A DNA stretch of 64,000 nucleotides, from NCBI GenBank assembly GCA_030562215.1, contig JAUPFL010000001.1, positions 1,662,501 through 1,726,500 of the forward strand, in the 5' to 3' direction. A model generated the notes under the pieces. That model was not told where the DNA came from. It worked only from the letters and a program-made list of their open reading frames with translations, and did no database searches. Source of the stretch: Peribacillus frigoritolerans (lineage in GTDB: Bacteria > Bacillota > Bacilli > Bacillales > DSM-1321). Of this stretch, positions 7,500 to 17,426 are shown one piece after another. Position numbers and translations under genes: made by a program. How positions within the stretch are numbered: the stretch's first letter is position 1; every line of letters starts with the position of its first letter.

Positions 7500-9419
7500 T
7501 TAGTTTCTCAATAGTCTTAAGCTGTTCAGTATAACGAGGATTGTGCTTCCTTCATGGCCAATGACTCCATATGGTAGGTCAAGGAATTGAAGGAAATTGG
7601 ATGCTATCAGGATCATGATGACCGAAATTGAAAAGATGACGTTTTGTTTGATGATCCGATTCATCTTCTTGGATAATTTTACTGCTTCCGCGATGCGCGG
7701 CAGGTCATTCTTCATCAGAACGACATCTGCTGTCTCCAAGGCAACATCCGTTCCTTCACCCATTGCAATTCCAACAGAAGCGGTTGCTAGTGCAGGTGCA
7801 TCATTGATGCCATCCCCAACCATTGCTACAGTGCCAAAATGTTCTTTCAGCTTTTTCACTTCAGTCACTTTCGTTTCTGGCAGGCATTCGGCAATATATG
7901 CATCAATATGGCTCTCCGAGGCAATCGCTTTAGCCGTTTTTTCACCATCGCCTGTCAGCATGACCGTATGGATGCCCTCATTTCTCAAAGCTTCGATGGC
8001 TGTAACGGTTTCTTCACGCACGACATCTTTCAAAGTGAGTATACCGGCAATTCCTTGATTATCTTTTGCATACACGATTGTCTTACCTTGTTCAGCTAAT
8101 GTCAGCGCAATGCCATTTTGGAATCGTTCTGCTTCACTGCGTCCGACGAAATCAGCTTTTCCGACTTGCCAAAGCACGCCATTGATGTATGCTTGAACAC
8201 CATTACCTGAGATATCTTCCATATTATCCGGTTTAATGATGTCTCTTTGCAATTTCGTTTTGGCATAACGTACGATTGATGTTGCCAAAGGATGGTTCGA
8301 ATAATTTTCAACAGATGCAATATGAAATAAGAAATCTTCTTCGTTTAAATCATTACGGATAATGACATCTGTTACCTCTGGTTTTCCTTTTGTCAATGTA
8401 CCGGTTTTATCTAAAGCAATTGCCTGCAGGTTACCTAGATTCTCAAGATGGATGCCGCCTTTAAATAAAATGCCATGACGAGCACCATTTGAAATGGCAG
8501 AAAGTGTAGCTGGCATAATAGAGGCCACAAGGGCGCAAGGCGAAGCGACAACGAGCAGGATCATCGCTCTGTAGAATGTCTCGGTCCAGCTCCACTCCAA
8601 TAGGAAATGGGGTACGAACATCATCAAACCGACAACCGTCAATACCACTTTTACATAAGTCCCTTCAAACCGTTCAATGAACAGCTGGGAAGGGGACTTT
8701 TCACTTTGTGCGGATTGAACGAGAGTGATTATTTTTTGAAATAATGTTTCACTTGCTGGTTTGGTGATTTCCACGGTAATCGTACCACGGAGATTAACCG
8801 TTCCAGCAAAAACTTCATCATCCAATGATTTACTGACTGGTATGGATTCGCCAGTAATGGCCGCTTCATCGATATTGGTACGCCCATCCGTGATTTTTCC
8901 ATCTGAAGGAACTCTCTCTCCTGGTTTCACTAAAATCAGATCCCCGATATGAAGCTGGGAAACGGACACGGTTTCCTCATATCCGTTAGTGATGCGCAGT
9001 GCTTCTTCAGGCTGTAAGTCCATAAGTGCCGAAATTTCTTTATGGCTTTTATTCATCGTGTATGTCTCAAGGGCGCCGCTTAAAGCGAAGATGAAAATCA
9101 ATATGGCACCTTCCGTCCAGTATCCGATGACCGCAGAACCGATGGCCGCAAAAATCATCAGCATCTCAACATTCAATTCCCGGTCGGCAATCGTATCTTC
9201 TATGCCTTCTTTTGCCTTGGCATATCCGCCAATCAAGAAAGAGGCTAAGTATATGACTATGGAAGCGGACTCCATTCCGTTCTTTGAAAGGGCCCAGCCC
9301 AAAACTATTAATAAACCGCTGAATAATGCGGCAATAAGTTCTAAATGAGGTTTTGCTTTTTCCAACCAAGTGGTTTTGCATGTAGCCGGTTGGGTTAAAT
9401 GTTTAGTATCTGTAGTCAT
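7500..9419 (-). CDS. pfeT: P1B4-type metal efflux ATPase (PfeT/ZosA-like)
   Basis: Membrane P-type ATPase that exports a divalent metal. The 639-aa protein has the TGES actuator motif, the phosphorylation motif DKTGTLTKG (about 337-345) and TGDGEKTA and MVGDGINDAPAL in the nucleotide and phosphorylation domains. The transmembrane ion motif is SPC (about 293-295) rather than CPC, and the last helix has HEGST (from about 622). Both mark subgroup P1B4, which includes B. subtilis PfeT (formerly ZosA), an iron(II) exporter. There is no N-terminal CxxC metal domain. ATG 9419 was chosen because GGGAGG precedes it; a longer frame from 9434 would start at or inside that site. A Fur/PerR-like palindrome lies upstream. 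Cobalt or zinc are alternative substrates. Confidence 0.88.
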   Translation of the reverse strand: MTTDTKHLTQPATCKTTWLEKAKPHLELIAALFSGLLIVLGWALSKNGMESASIVIYLASFLIGGYAKAKEGIEDTIADRELNVEMLMIFAAIGSAVIGYWTEGAILIFIFALSGALETYTMNKSHKEISALMDLQPEEALRITNGYEETVSVSQLHIGDLILVKPGERVPSDGKITDGRTNIDEAAITGESIPVSKSLDDEVFAGTVNLRGTITVEITKPASETLFQKIITLVQSAQSEKSPSQLFIERFEGTYVKVVLTVVGLMMFVPHFLLEWSWTETFYRAMILLVVASPCALVASIMPATLSAISNGARHGILFKGGIHLENLGNLQAIALDKTGTLTKGKPEVTDVIIRNDLNEEDFLFHIASVENYSNHPLATSIVRYAKTKLQRDIIKPDNMEDISGNGVQAYINGVLWQVGKADFVGRSEAERFQNGIALTLAEQGKTIVYAKDNQGIAGILTLKDVVREETVTAIEALRNEGIHTVMLTGDGEKTAKAIASESHIDAYIAECLPETKVTEVKKLKEHFGTVAMVGDGINDAPALATASVGIAMGEGTDVALETADVVLMKNDLPRIAEAVKLSKKMNRIIKQNVIFSISVIMILIASNFLQFLDLPYGVIGHEGSTILVILNSLRLLRN

Positions 9420-9451
9420 AAGATTCCCTCCCACATTCTTCTCTATTTTGT

Positions 9452-9476
9452 GTAAATGATATAGATTATCATTTAC
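9452..9476 (-). promoter_or_regulatory. Fur/PerR-like operator of pfeT
   Basis: A perfect 10-5-10 inverted repeat, GTAAATGATA and TATCATTTAC, starts 33 nt before the pfeT start. Its core matches the Fur box TGATAATnATTATCA at 12 of 14 defined positions. In B. subtilis pfeT is controlled by PerR and Fur, so control by peroxide or iron is likely here too. Confidence 0.65.
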
Positions 9477-9742
9477 TTTATATCTAATTGAGAAAGATAA
9501 TCAACGTCATTTCTCTGGATAAAATATGAAAGCTGCCACCGTAATTGCGATGACAGCAATGTTTTCAAAGGTTTATTAAGGTGATGTCCCTTTTGTTAAT
9601 ATTATATTACCACATATCCTATTCAGAAATAAAGAAGAATGATTCTAATCTAGGAAAAAATATAAAGTATCGAATACAGACACTCTTGATAAATACCGTT
9701 CAAATTGAATAATAAAAGAAGTAGTCCAGATAATAAACTATA

Positions 9743-10908
9743 TTACATAACTGAAGCAGGCATTTTCTCCTTAAACAAGGCCAATGAAATGAAGACAAGG
9801 AAAAGCATGATGCTGATCATGTAGAAAAATTCCCGCCTTGTATATGTTCAATGACCAGGCCGCCAAAAAATGGACCGCCAATGCTGCCGAGACTAAAGAA
9901 AATACTGCATAATAAATTTCCTGCAGGTAATAGGTTTCGAGGCAAAAGATCTGCCATATAACTGATCCCCAGCGAAAAGGTCGAACCAACCATCATTCCG
10001 CCAAACATAAAGCAGATGAATAGACCAATCACTGAATAGGAATAAATCCCTGCAAGCGTGAATATGGCAAACCCTGAAAAAAGGATTGTCAGCAAGGTCT
10101 TTCGCCGGCCAAAACGGTCACTGATCATCCCCAAGGGAATCTGGGTGAGCAGAGTCCCTGCGGAAAATGCCGGAATGATGATGGAAACGGCGGTTAAATC
10201 GATTCCGGAGCGCAGGGCGAATACAGGAAAATTGCTATTCAATGATGCTTCGAGCACGCCAAATGTGAACGGAAGTAAAAAAGCGACCCAAGCTATGCGG
10301 CTCACTTTCGTAAACCTTTTGAGTGTGCCCACGAATGATGTGCTTTCGGAATCATCCTGTTCAGGAAGTTCATTTCTAATAAGGAAAACAGCGGACCAAG
10401 CCAGAAGGCTAAGCATGGATGTGATGATGAAAGGCAAAGACTGATTAATCTCGAGAAGCTTCGTCATCAGCGGGCCCACCATGAAGCCAAGACTGAAGAA
10501 AAGTCCATAAATGGCAAGATTCCTTCCGCGCTTCATTTTTGGTGAAATGGCAGTGATCCATGTCTGGGTAGCGAAGTGAAGTGTATGATCGCCGATTCCA
10601 ATGAAGAAACGCAGGACGAACCAAAACCAGAATGATTTCCAAACAGGAAATAATGCAAGCGATAGAATGACCGTTATCCCGCCAAATAATATCAATGGCT
10701 TATAGCCGTATTTACGGAGCGGGGCTTCCATAAAAGGAGAAATCAACAGAATTCCGATATAAAGCGAGGCTGCATGAAACCCGTTCAGGGATGAGCTAAT
10801 TCCGTCATTTTCAAAAATGATGGCAATGACCGGCAGAAGCATTCCCTGTGAAAACCCCGATATGCCGACAATTAAGATTAAAACGCTAAAAAGCAATTTA
10901 TTATTCAT
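9743..10908 (-). CDS. yfkF: MFS transporter YfkF (C-terminal frameshift)
   Basis: Major facilitator with about 12 membrane segments; the loop motif GMISDRFGRRKTLL marks the start of the second half. Substrate unknown; by gene order it equals B. subtilis YfkF. The uncorrected frame stops early after VIEHIQGGNFST. Adding one base to the A5 run at 9825-9829 extends it by 28 residues through FYMISIMLFLVFISLALF, the missing last helix, to a stop at 9743, giving 388 aa. This is very probably a sequence error. It is convergent with nothing nearby; about 300 nt without a gene separate it from pfeT. Confidence 0.88.
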
Positions 10909-11099
10909 GAAATCAAGTCTCCTAAGAAATGTATACCTTCTTGATGTTACATCTTAGGAAGAGGATTAAGCAATAGAAATTTGGGTAAATATTGACAAGA
11001 AGGGAGAAGATGATAAAATTTTCCTTTGTCATCGCACAAAGATTTTGTATGATAGTTTTTGTTACATAAAAGAACTATAGGATTGTGAGGAGAAGTATC

Positions 11100-12153
11100 G
11101 TGAATAAAATATTTTTGGGCTTGTCCTGTTAGGCGTCCCCATATCAGTCATCGGGTCATTATTGCACTGGCCGAGTGTGATCATGTTCATCGTATATTGC
11201 TTAACCATCGTCGCGCTAGCAGGCTTCATGGGCCGGGCGACTGAAAGCTTAGCAATCGTCATGGGACCAAGGATTGGCGGTCTTTTGAATGCAACCTTTG
11301 GTAATGCAGTGGAATTGATCATATCCATCTTTTCATTAAAAGCTGGGCTTGTTGGGGTCGTGTTGGCGTCTTTAACTGGTTCCGTTTTAGGAAACTTATT
11401 GTTGGTGGCAGGACTTTCATTCTTTGTCGGAGGGACTAAATACAAACGGCAGAAGTTTAATGTGTTCGATGCGAGGCATAATGCCGGTCTATTGATTTTT
11501 GCAGTTATTGTAGCCTTCGTCATACCGGAAGTATTCACACAAGACATGAGTGAATCAAGCACGATGTCGTTAAGTGTAGGAATTTCCATTATATTGATCT
11601 TATTATACCTTGCTGCATTATTCTTTAAATTGGTTACTCACCGCGGGGTATATCAGCATACGGAGAAACTCGAGGAACATGAAGAGGAAGTACCGGAGTG
11701 GAGCAGGAAAAAGGCAATTATAATACTTGCTGCCGCTACATTGGCCGTTGCGTACGTATCGGAAAAACTTGTCCATACGTTCAGTGAAGTGGGGAAACCT
11801 TCGGATGGTCGGAGTTATTCATTGGTGTCATTATCGTTGCAATCGTGGGTAACGCGGCAGAGCATGCGTCCGCAGTCATAATGGCCTATAAAAACAAAAT
11901 GGATGTCGCAGTGGAGATAGCCGTCGGTTCCACGCTTCAAGTTGCGATGTTCGTAGCTCCTGTACTCGTACTTATATCGTTAATGTATCCAACGCATATG
12001 CCGCTTGTCTTCACAATGCCAGAACTGATCTCGATGGTTACAGCAGTCTTTCTGATGATCATGATTTCTAATGACGGGGAAACGAACTGGTTTGAAGGCC
12101 TTACCTTATTGGCCGCTTACTTCATTATGGGAATTGGATTTTACTTATTATAA
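11100..12153 (+). CDS. yfkE: Calcium/proton antiporter YfkE (CAX/ChaA family, two frameshifts)
   Basis: Cation/H+ exchanger of the CAX family. Both CAX repeats are present: GLLNATFGNAVELIISIFSLKAG near the N-terminus and IVGNAAEHASAVIMAYKNKMDVA in the second half, the latter with the GNAAEH ion-binding motif. The frame breaks twice: near the A4 run at 11106-11109, directly after the GTG start, and at the G4 run 11791-11794. Restoring one base at each yields 351 aa, the same length as B. subtilis YfkE, a Ca2+/H+ antiporter of known structure. RBS GAGGAGAAG precedes GTG 11100. Confidence 0.9.
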
Positions 12154-12157
12154 GAAT

Positions 12158-12238
12158 GCAGGCCTTCCGATACGGAAGGTCTTTCTTTTTATAAAATAAA
12201 AATGACTCTGCTCAGGTTAGATTTAGCAGAGTCATTTC
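12158..12238. terminator. Two consecutive terminator-like hairpins after yfkE
   Basis: First stem: AGGCCTTCC with GGAAGGTCT followed by TTCTTTTT (12160-12190). Second stem: AAATGACTCTGCT with AGCAGAGTCATTT (12207-12238), flanked by A and T rich sequence so it can act in both directions. Confidence 0.75.
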
Positions 12239-12612
12239 TATATTAGTAAATTACCATTCATAAGTTATTCCAAAATTTTCATCATGCTTTGTAAAAGTTG
12301 AGAAAATATTCTAGAGTGTCACACCATCCTTTTACATCAGATTTAAGTATTGGCGAATTCGTTTTCTGTCAGCCTTTAAAAGGGTTTCATGGATTGTTCG
12401 ATAAGCATACCTCCTAAGGTTTAATAGGTATGAACGATTTCGCCTCCTTTTTATAATGTAAATTAATTATAACCGATTCTGAAAGAAAAGTAAATATTCA
12501 GAACTTTACAAATTCATTACAAAGTTGAAATCGGAATGAAATGTATAGAATGTTGGCTAAAAACAAAATCTATAAACAAAATGATTGAACCCCTCAAAAG
12601 GAGTGCGACAGC
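12239..12612. other. Intergenic region before yfkD, no confident gene
   Basis: AT-rich sequence. On the minus strand a TTAGGAGGT site (about 12410-12421) precedes only a 10-codon ATG frame; a 23-codon basic open frame overlaps it without a start. I see no hairpin-rich leader or known RNA. Confidence 0.4.
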
Positions 12613-13425
12613 ATGAGAAGAACAATTCTTATTACGATGATTGCCCTAATTGCCTTCATACAGGCGAATGTAAGTTTTGCAGCAGATATACCAGTAGACA
12701 AAGCAAGTCCGAAAAAGGTGAATATCCCTCCTTCCGTATTGAATATTGCAAAGGAGAATACGTACCCGAACCCGACCCAGGATCTTCCGATGCTTCAGCC
12801 AAGTACGTTTGCGAAACAATTGATCGATTCGTCGGATATCAAGATTGAAAATCCAGAACTCATCCATATGTTGAATGAATCGGCAGTTGCAAAGGCGCCG
12901 CTTGCTTTTGGTTACAGGGCGACCATTTACCTTGGCCATTGGGCATTGAATTATGAGTCTTTGGAAACGGCACCAAACTGGGAATACCAAAAAATCAATA
13001 CGAATTACTATGATAATCGCGGCGGTGAAGTTCCATACAAGATCCGTTATGTCCAGGAAAGTCAGAAGGCAGTGAGCGGCGGTCTGACAGCGAAAATCCC
13101 TAAGACAGAGGATGTTCAAAAAATGATGCTGTTAAAAGCCACTGAGAAAACGAATTTGCCATTGGCTTTTGAAACGATCATCGGAGCTGGTACGAAAAAA
13201 GATGAAGTATACAATGTTGCTTCAAATAGGATTGGTTACTTATCCAGCTATGCTTCCGCCGTAAATGAAAAAGGCAAGGTCACATATGGGGAAGTGTATT
13301 TGAACCTAAAAGGAAATAAAAGAACCATTACGATAAAGAACATCACTTCCCAAGGCATCGGTGCATGGATACCGGTTCAGGACCATGTTTCCTTCAGTTT
13401 TACAGTCTCGCAGCAACCCAGGTAA
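12613..13425 (+). CDS. yfkD: YfkD family secreted protein
   Basis: 270-aa protein equivalent to B. subtilis YfkD. A Sec signal peptide occupies residues 1-23 (MRR, hydrophobic stretch, then SFA/AD). The rest is soluble and without recognisable catalytic motifs. Function unknown. AAAGGAGTG precedes ATG 12613. It lies between yfkE and convergent yfkAB, as in B. subtilis. Confidence 0.88.
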   Translation: MRRTILITMIALIAFIQANVSFAADIPVDKASPKKVNIPPSVLNIAKENTYPNPTQDLPMLQPSTFAKQLIDSSDIKIENPELIHMLNESAVAKAPLAFGYRATIYLGHWALNYESLETAPNWEYQKINTNYYDNRGGEVPYKIRYVQESQKAVSGGLTAKIPKTEDVQKMMLLKATEKTNLPLAFETIIGAGTKKDEVYNVASNRIGYLSSYASAVNEKGKVTYGEVYLNLKGNKRTITIKNITSQGIGAWIPVQDHVSFSFTVSQQPR

Positions 13426-13428
13426 ATT

Positions 13429-13459
13429 GAAAAACTCGCCGGATTGGCGAGTTTTTCTT
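13429..13459. terminator. Bidirectional terminator between yfkD and yfkAB
   Basis: AAAACTCGCC pairs with GGCGAGTTTT around a 5-nt loop, with T tract on one side and A tract on the other. It serves both convergent genes. Confidence 0.9.
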
Positions 13460-14586
13460 CATATGGTTGACTTCCTGATCTTGAAGTCCTCTTTCGGGTA
13501 ATATGCATTTTTGACGAGAACATTCGGGCCTAGGCATTTGACTGCAGGGCAGTGGCAATTCAATTCATTGGCCAGTTTCGAATTCATCCATGTTTCATAG
13601 GATTCAGTCAATGGCTGCTCTTTGATATTCCCTAATGTAGGCGCATCCCCGAAATCGGTCACGATCACTTCCCCGGTGAAAATATTGATGTTCAACCGGG
13701 AACGTCCATCAGGGTCATTACGCACAGTCACTTTATGTGAACCGTAAAGGCGTTGAAGCAGGTTAATATCCTCTTTACTGTCATTACATGGATAAAATGG
13801 CAGGGTACCGAAAAGCATCCAAACATTTTCATCACGGATATCAAGTAAATGATGAATCGCTTCACGTATTTTGTCCAGTGATAAAGTTTCAAGTGCCGAT
13901 GCGAAATCGCTTGGATACATCGGATGAATTTCATGCCTTTGACATCCCATTTCATCGACGATCTGCCTGTGAATATGCTCAAGATGAGGCAATGTCCGTT
14001 TATTAAGCATCGTTTCTGCAGATACCAGCACACCAGCTTTTGTCAGGGCACGGGAATTTTCGATCATTTTATCAAATAATTTCTTTCGCTGTTCCCGGGA
14101 TGGTTTTCGGTCCATCATGGCAAAGCCGATATCAATGAATTCATCGATCGTTCCCCAGTTATGGGAAATGTGGAGAACATCCAAATAGGGAATGATTTCC
14201 TCATACCGTTCCAAGTCAAGGGTCAAATTGGAATTGATTTGTGTCCGGACCCCGCGACTGCGGGCATATTTCAATAGAGGCAAAACATAATTCTTCACTT
14301 GTTTTCTTGAAAGCATCGGTTCTCCGCCAGTGATGCTGAGCGAGCGAAGCAAAGGGATCTCATCAAGGCGCTGGATCAGTAATTCCAGAGGCAGTGCATC
14401 CGGGTCCTTGGGCTGGAGTGTGTAACCGACGGCACAATGCTCACAACGCATATTGCAAAGGGTGGTGGTGGTGAACTCCACATTGGTAAGGCTGAGTTTT
14501 CCATATTGTTCAACGTCCATATATGCTTCCCAAGGGTCATACTTGGGTGTAATTGGTGTTAAAAGATCTTGCTTGATTATTGACAT
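13459..14586 (-). CDS. yfkAB: Radical SAM/CxCxxxxC motif protein YfkAB
   Basis: 375-aa radical S-adenosylmethionine enzyme. The 4Fe-4S motif is C44-x3-C48-x2-C51 (TLCNMRCEHC), followed by SITGGEPMLS. The C-terminal CxCxxxxC cluster (C344, C346, C351 in NCHCPAVKCLG) probably binds a second iron-sulfur cluster, which defines this subfamily. The reaction is unknown; the auxiliary cluster resembles those of peptide-modifying SPASM-type enzymes, but no precursor peptide is evident next to it. It is fused into one frame, as in most Bacillaceae. RBS AAGGAG lies upstream of ATG 14586. Confidence 0.9.
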   Translation of the reverse strand: MSIIKQDLLTPITPKYDPWEAYMDVEQYGKLSLTNVEFTTTTLCNMRCEHCAVGYTLQPKDPDALPLELLIQRLDEIPLLRSLSITGGEPMLSRKQVKNYVLPLLKYARSRGVRTQINSNLTLDLERYEEIIPYLDVLHISHNWGTIDEFIDIGFAMMDRKPSREQRKKLFDKMIENSRALTKAGVLVSAETMLNKRTLPHLEHIHRQIVDEMGCQRHEIHPMYPSDFASALETLSLDKIREAIHHLLDIRDENVWMLFGTLPFYPCNDSKEDINLLQRLYGSHKVTVRNDPDGRSRLNINIFTGEVIVTDFGDAPTLGNIKEQPLTESYETWMNSKLANELNCHCPAVKCLGPNVLVKNAYYPKEDFKIRKSTI

Positions 14587-14736
14587 ATTTAAAACTCCTT
14601 ACGTAATAATGCACTAACCCATTATGAACAATGGGGACAAAAATTGTCAAATGGCGGAGAGCTGCATTTATAGCTTGCCATTGCACTTTCAAGCAGATTT
14701 CGTTACGATGAAAGAAGAACGGAAGGAGAGTGCCTC

Positions 14737-14922
14737 ATGGGAAAATCCATTACAGGTAAAAACGAACAATTAACATATTTAAAAGAACGCCTCACGATGT
14801 TCATGGAAGTTCTTGATCATATCGAACCGGAAAATACGGAGTTGGAAGATATAGACCGTTTAATCGGCATGATAGATGATTTGGAAGGCAAAGTGGAACA
14901 ATTCAAAACCCGCGAAGACTAA
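14737..14922 (+). CDS. SE1561 family small protein
   Basis: 61-aa acidic protein matching the conserved SE1561 pattern: QLTYLKERLTMFMEVLDHIEPEN then ELEDIDRLIGMIDDLE. Predicted all-helical and cytoplasmic. Function unknown. GAAGGAGAG precedes ATG 14737. It is monocistronic, with a terminator about 45 nt downstream. Confidence 0.85.
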   Translation: MGKSITGKNEQLTYLKERLTMFMEVLDHIEPENTELEDIDRLIGMIDDLEGKVEQFKTRED

Positions 14923-14965
14923 TATCTGTTTCGATAGTATGATTTTTTCAATGTTAATATTCATG

Positions 14966-14999
14966 AAGGGATGACGGGAAAATGCGTCATCCTTTTTTG
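14966..14999 (+). terminator. Terminator after the SE1561 gene
   Basis: GGATGACG and CGTCATCC form a perfect 8-bp stem with an 8-nt loop, then TTTTTT. Confidence 0.85.
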
Positions 15000-15212
15000 A
15001 TGGAAATGTTTGGTGACGGAATTTCACACATGGGCTATTTCTGGCGCTTTGCTCATTTCTCTCCCAATTGCTGTTCATTAAGAAAAATAATTACTGGTTT
15101 TCGAAAGATTATGTTAGATGTATAATAAAACGGGTGTTGAATCATTCACTATTTATAGAGAAGCAGGGAAATGATTAAATCTAATCTAGGGAAATAAGAG
15201 GGGAAGAGAAAT

Positions 15213-16780
15213 TTGGATATTCAAAAATTCCAAGAAAGTATGTACAGTCTTATCGTTGAAACTTCAACGAATCTTCCAAAGGATGTTCGTCGTGCGGTCA
15301 AAAGTGCAAAACAACGTGAAAATGCAGGTACTCGTTCTGCATTGAGCCTGACCACCATCACGAATAATATTACAATGGCTGACGACAATGTATCACCGAT
15401 TTGTCAGGATACTGGTCTGCCGACTTTCAAAATAAAAACTCCAGTTGGCGTGAACCAACTTGAAATAAAAAAGCAATTCGGAATGCAATCATTTTAGCGA
15501 CAAAAGGCGGAAAACTTCGTCCAAACGCAGTTGATTCTTTATCGGGTGAAAATAGCGGGGATAACCTTGGGGAAGGTCTTCCTGTCATTAAATTCGATCA
15601 ATGGGAAAAAGACTATATTGATGTTCGTCTCATCTTAAAAGGCGGCGGCTGTGAAAATAAAAACATCCAATACAGTCTGCCTATGGAACTTGAAGGATTG
15701 GGAAAAGCGGGTCGCGATTTGGATGGAATCCGTAAATGTGTCCTTCACTCTGTCTATCAAGCACAAGGACAAGGCTGCAGTGCAGGCTTCATCGGCGTAG
15801 GGATCGGAGGGGACCGTTCATCCGGATATGATCTGGCTAAGGCTCAACTTTTCCGCAGTAATGAAGATGTGAATCCAAATGAAGATCTTCGTAAACTTGA
15901 AGATTACATCATGAAGACAGCTAATGAATTGGGTATCGGCACGATGGGCTTTGGCGGCGAAACTACACTGCTTGGATGTAAAATCGGTGTCATGCACCGT
16001 ATTCCGGCAAGCTTTTTCGTTTCCGTTGCTTATAACTGCTGGGCGTTCCGCCGTTTAGGGGTGAAAGTCAATCCTGTAACAGGCGAAATCAGTGAGTGGT
16101 TATATCAAGAAGGCGAGAAAATCGACTTTGCCCGGGAAGCAGAAAAAGCGGCGAAGGATGAAGTGGCAGCCGCTGCAGAATCGGACGTTGAAGCTTCCCG
16201 TGAAATCATCTTGCAAGCACCAATCACGGAAGAACAAATCCGTGAATTAAAAGTTGGTGACGTAGTTCATATTAACGGCAGAATGTATACAGGCCGTGAC
16301 GCCATCCACAAGCACTTATCTGAAAATCCTGCACCAATCGACCTGGATGGACAAATCATCTATCACTGTGGACCAGTAATGCTGAAGGATGAAGAGGGCA
16401 AATGGCATGTCAAGGCTGCCGGACCGACAACAAGTATTCGTGAAGAACCATACCAGGGCGATATCATGAAACGATTCGGTATCCGTGCAGTTATCGGTAA
16501 AGGCGGAATGGGACCAAAAACACTAGAAGCATTAAGTGAACACGGCGGCGTTTATCTAAATGCAATCGGCGGAGCTGCTCAATATTATGCAGACTGCATC
16601 AAATCCGTCGAAGGTGTGAACTTCACTGAATTTGGTATTCCAGAAGCAATGTGGCATCTTAATGTTGAAGGATTCACTGCAGTGGTTACCATGGATTCAC
16701 ATGGAAACAGCCTGCATAAAGATGTTCAGCAATCTTCATTGGAAAAATTGGCACAATTCAAAGAACCAGTATTTAAATAA
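15213..16780 (+). CDS. fumA: Class I fumarate hydratase (frameshifted)
   Basis: Iron-sulfur fumarase that interconverts fumarate and malate in the TCA cycle. The N-terminal alpha-type domain contains NVSPICQDTGLPTF and KGGGCENKN and GFGGETTLLGC; the C-terminal beta-type domain contains VGDVVHINGRMYTGRDAIHK and YHCGPVM and VIGKGGMG. The first 94 codons end in a stop caused by one missing A in the run 15467-15472; with it restored the product is 522 aa, the normal fused class I length. The start is TTG 15213 behind GAGGGGAAGAG. B. subtilis uses class II FumC instead, so this is a lineage marker. Expect an intact gene in the real genome. Confidence 0.92.
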
Positions 16781-16789
16781 ATGTATGGT

Positions 16790-16823
16790 AAAAGACGCTC
16801 ACCAAAAGGTTGAGCGTCTTTTG
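16790..16823. terminator. Terminator between fumA and a convergent small gene
   Basis: AAAAGACGCTCA pairs with TGAGCGTCTTTT around a 9-nt loop; A and T tracts make it bidirectional. Confidence 0.9.
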
Positions 16824-16829
16824 CATATC

Positions 16830-16967
16830 TTACTCTTCGACTTCCGGCAGTGGATCGATCCTTGACGAATCCTCTAGATTCAATCCGCTTTTCACAAAAT
16901 GAACAAACACTCCACCACTTAAACCAAGACAACCAACAAATCCTAAAGTGATAACCCATTCCAGCAT
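16830..16967 (-). CDS. Small single-pass membrane protein (45 aa), unknown
   Basis: MLEWVITLGFVGCLGLSGGV opens a single hydrophobic segment (about residues 4-25), followed by an acidic tail ending LPEVEE. A strong RBS (AAGGGGGAATGAA) precedes ATG 16967. The gene ends at the shared terminator after fumA. I do not recognise the family; the signals for translation are good, so it is probably real. Confidence 0.6.
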   Translation of the reverse strand: MLEWVITLGFVGCLGLSGGVFVHFVKSGLNLEDSSRIDPLPEVEE

Positions 16968-17076
16968 TTCATTCCCCCTTGGTAAATGTATATGAAAAAA
17001 AGGCGAAAATTACCTCAGAAAAGTACAATCTTTTGGAACGGTCGCACATACATTAGAAGAGAAAGGAGGGATTTTC

Positions 17077-17262
17077 ATGCAGAATAGCTACATCTTATTC
17101 TTTTTAGCCATGTTAACCGGTTTTGCTTTCATCCAACTTCCTGTGGCAAACACGATTTTCTCCGGTCTTGAAACATTCCTTGACGTAGTTGGAATTGTAA
17201 CCGTTCTCATTTTCGCTATCTCCATTATTTGGAAGGCGGCACAAGCGTTATTTAAAGGATAA
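17077..17262 (+). CDS. Small two-helix membrane protein (61 aa), unknown
   Basis: Two hydrophobic segments (about residues 5-28 and 36-54) joined by a short loop. RBS GAAAGGAGGG precedes ATG 17077, and a terminator follows the stop. No recognised domain. It sits between fumA and pdaA, in the opposite direction to the 45-aa gene at 16830-16967. Confidence 0.7.
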   Translation: MQNSYILFFLAMLTGFAFIQLPVANTIFSGLETFLDVVGIVTVLIFAISIIWKAAQALFKG

Positions 17263-17272
17263 ACAAAACAAA

Positions 17273-17308
17273 GAGGCCTATCCCTTTCGGGGGAAAGGCC
17301 TTTTTTTC
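17273..17308 (+). terminator. Terminator after the 61-aa membrane protein gene
   Basis: AGGCC and AGGCCT arms with an inner TCCC/GGGGA pairing, followed by TTTTTTT. Confidence 0.85.
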
Positions 17309-17426
17309 GTGGGATATGGTTTTGCGGAAGGAATTCGACCCATAGCCGTTAATTCCACCTTCACAATCATGCATATAAATCTCCATGTTCCAAACAATAA
17401 GAAAAAAGGACATGGGGGATATTCCA

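Noticed and set aside
12400..12425. Small minus-strand gene behind a TTAGGAGGT site
   Set aside because: The ATG frame ends after 10 codons, and the longer basic frame has no start codon.
12585..12848. Cysteine-rich 87-aa frame overlapping the start of yfkD
   Set aside because: It is an out-of-frame reading of yfkD, which has a clear signal peptide and RBS.
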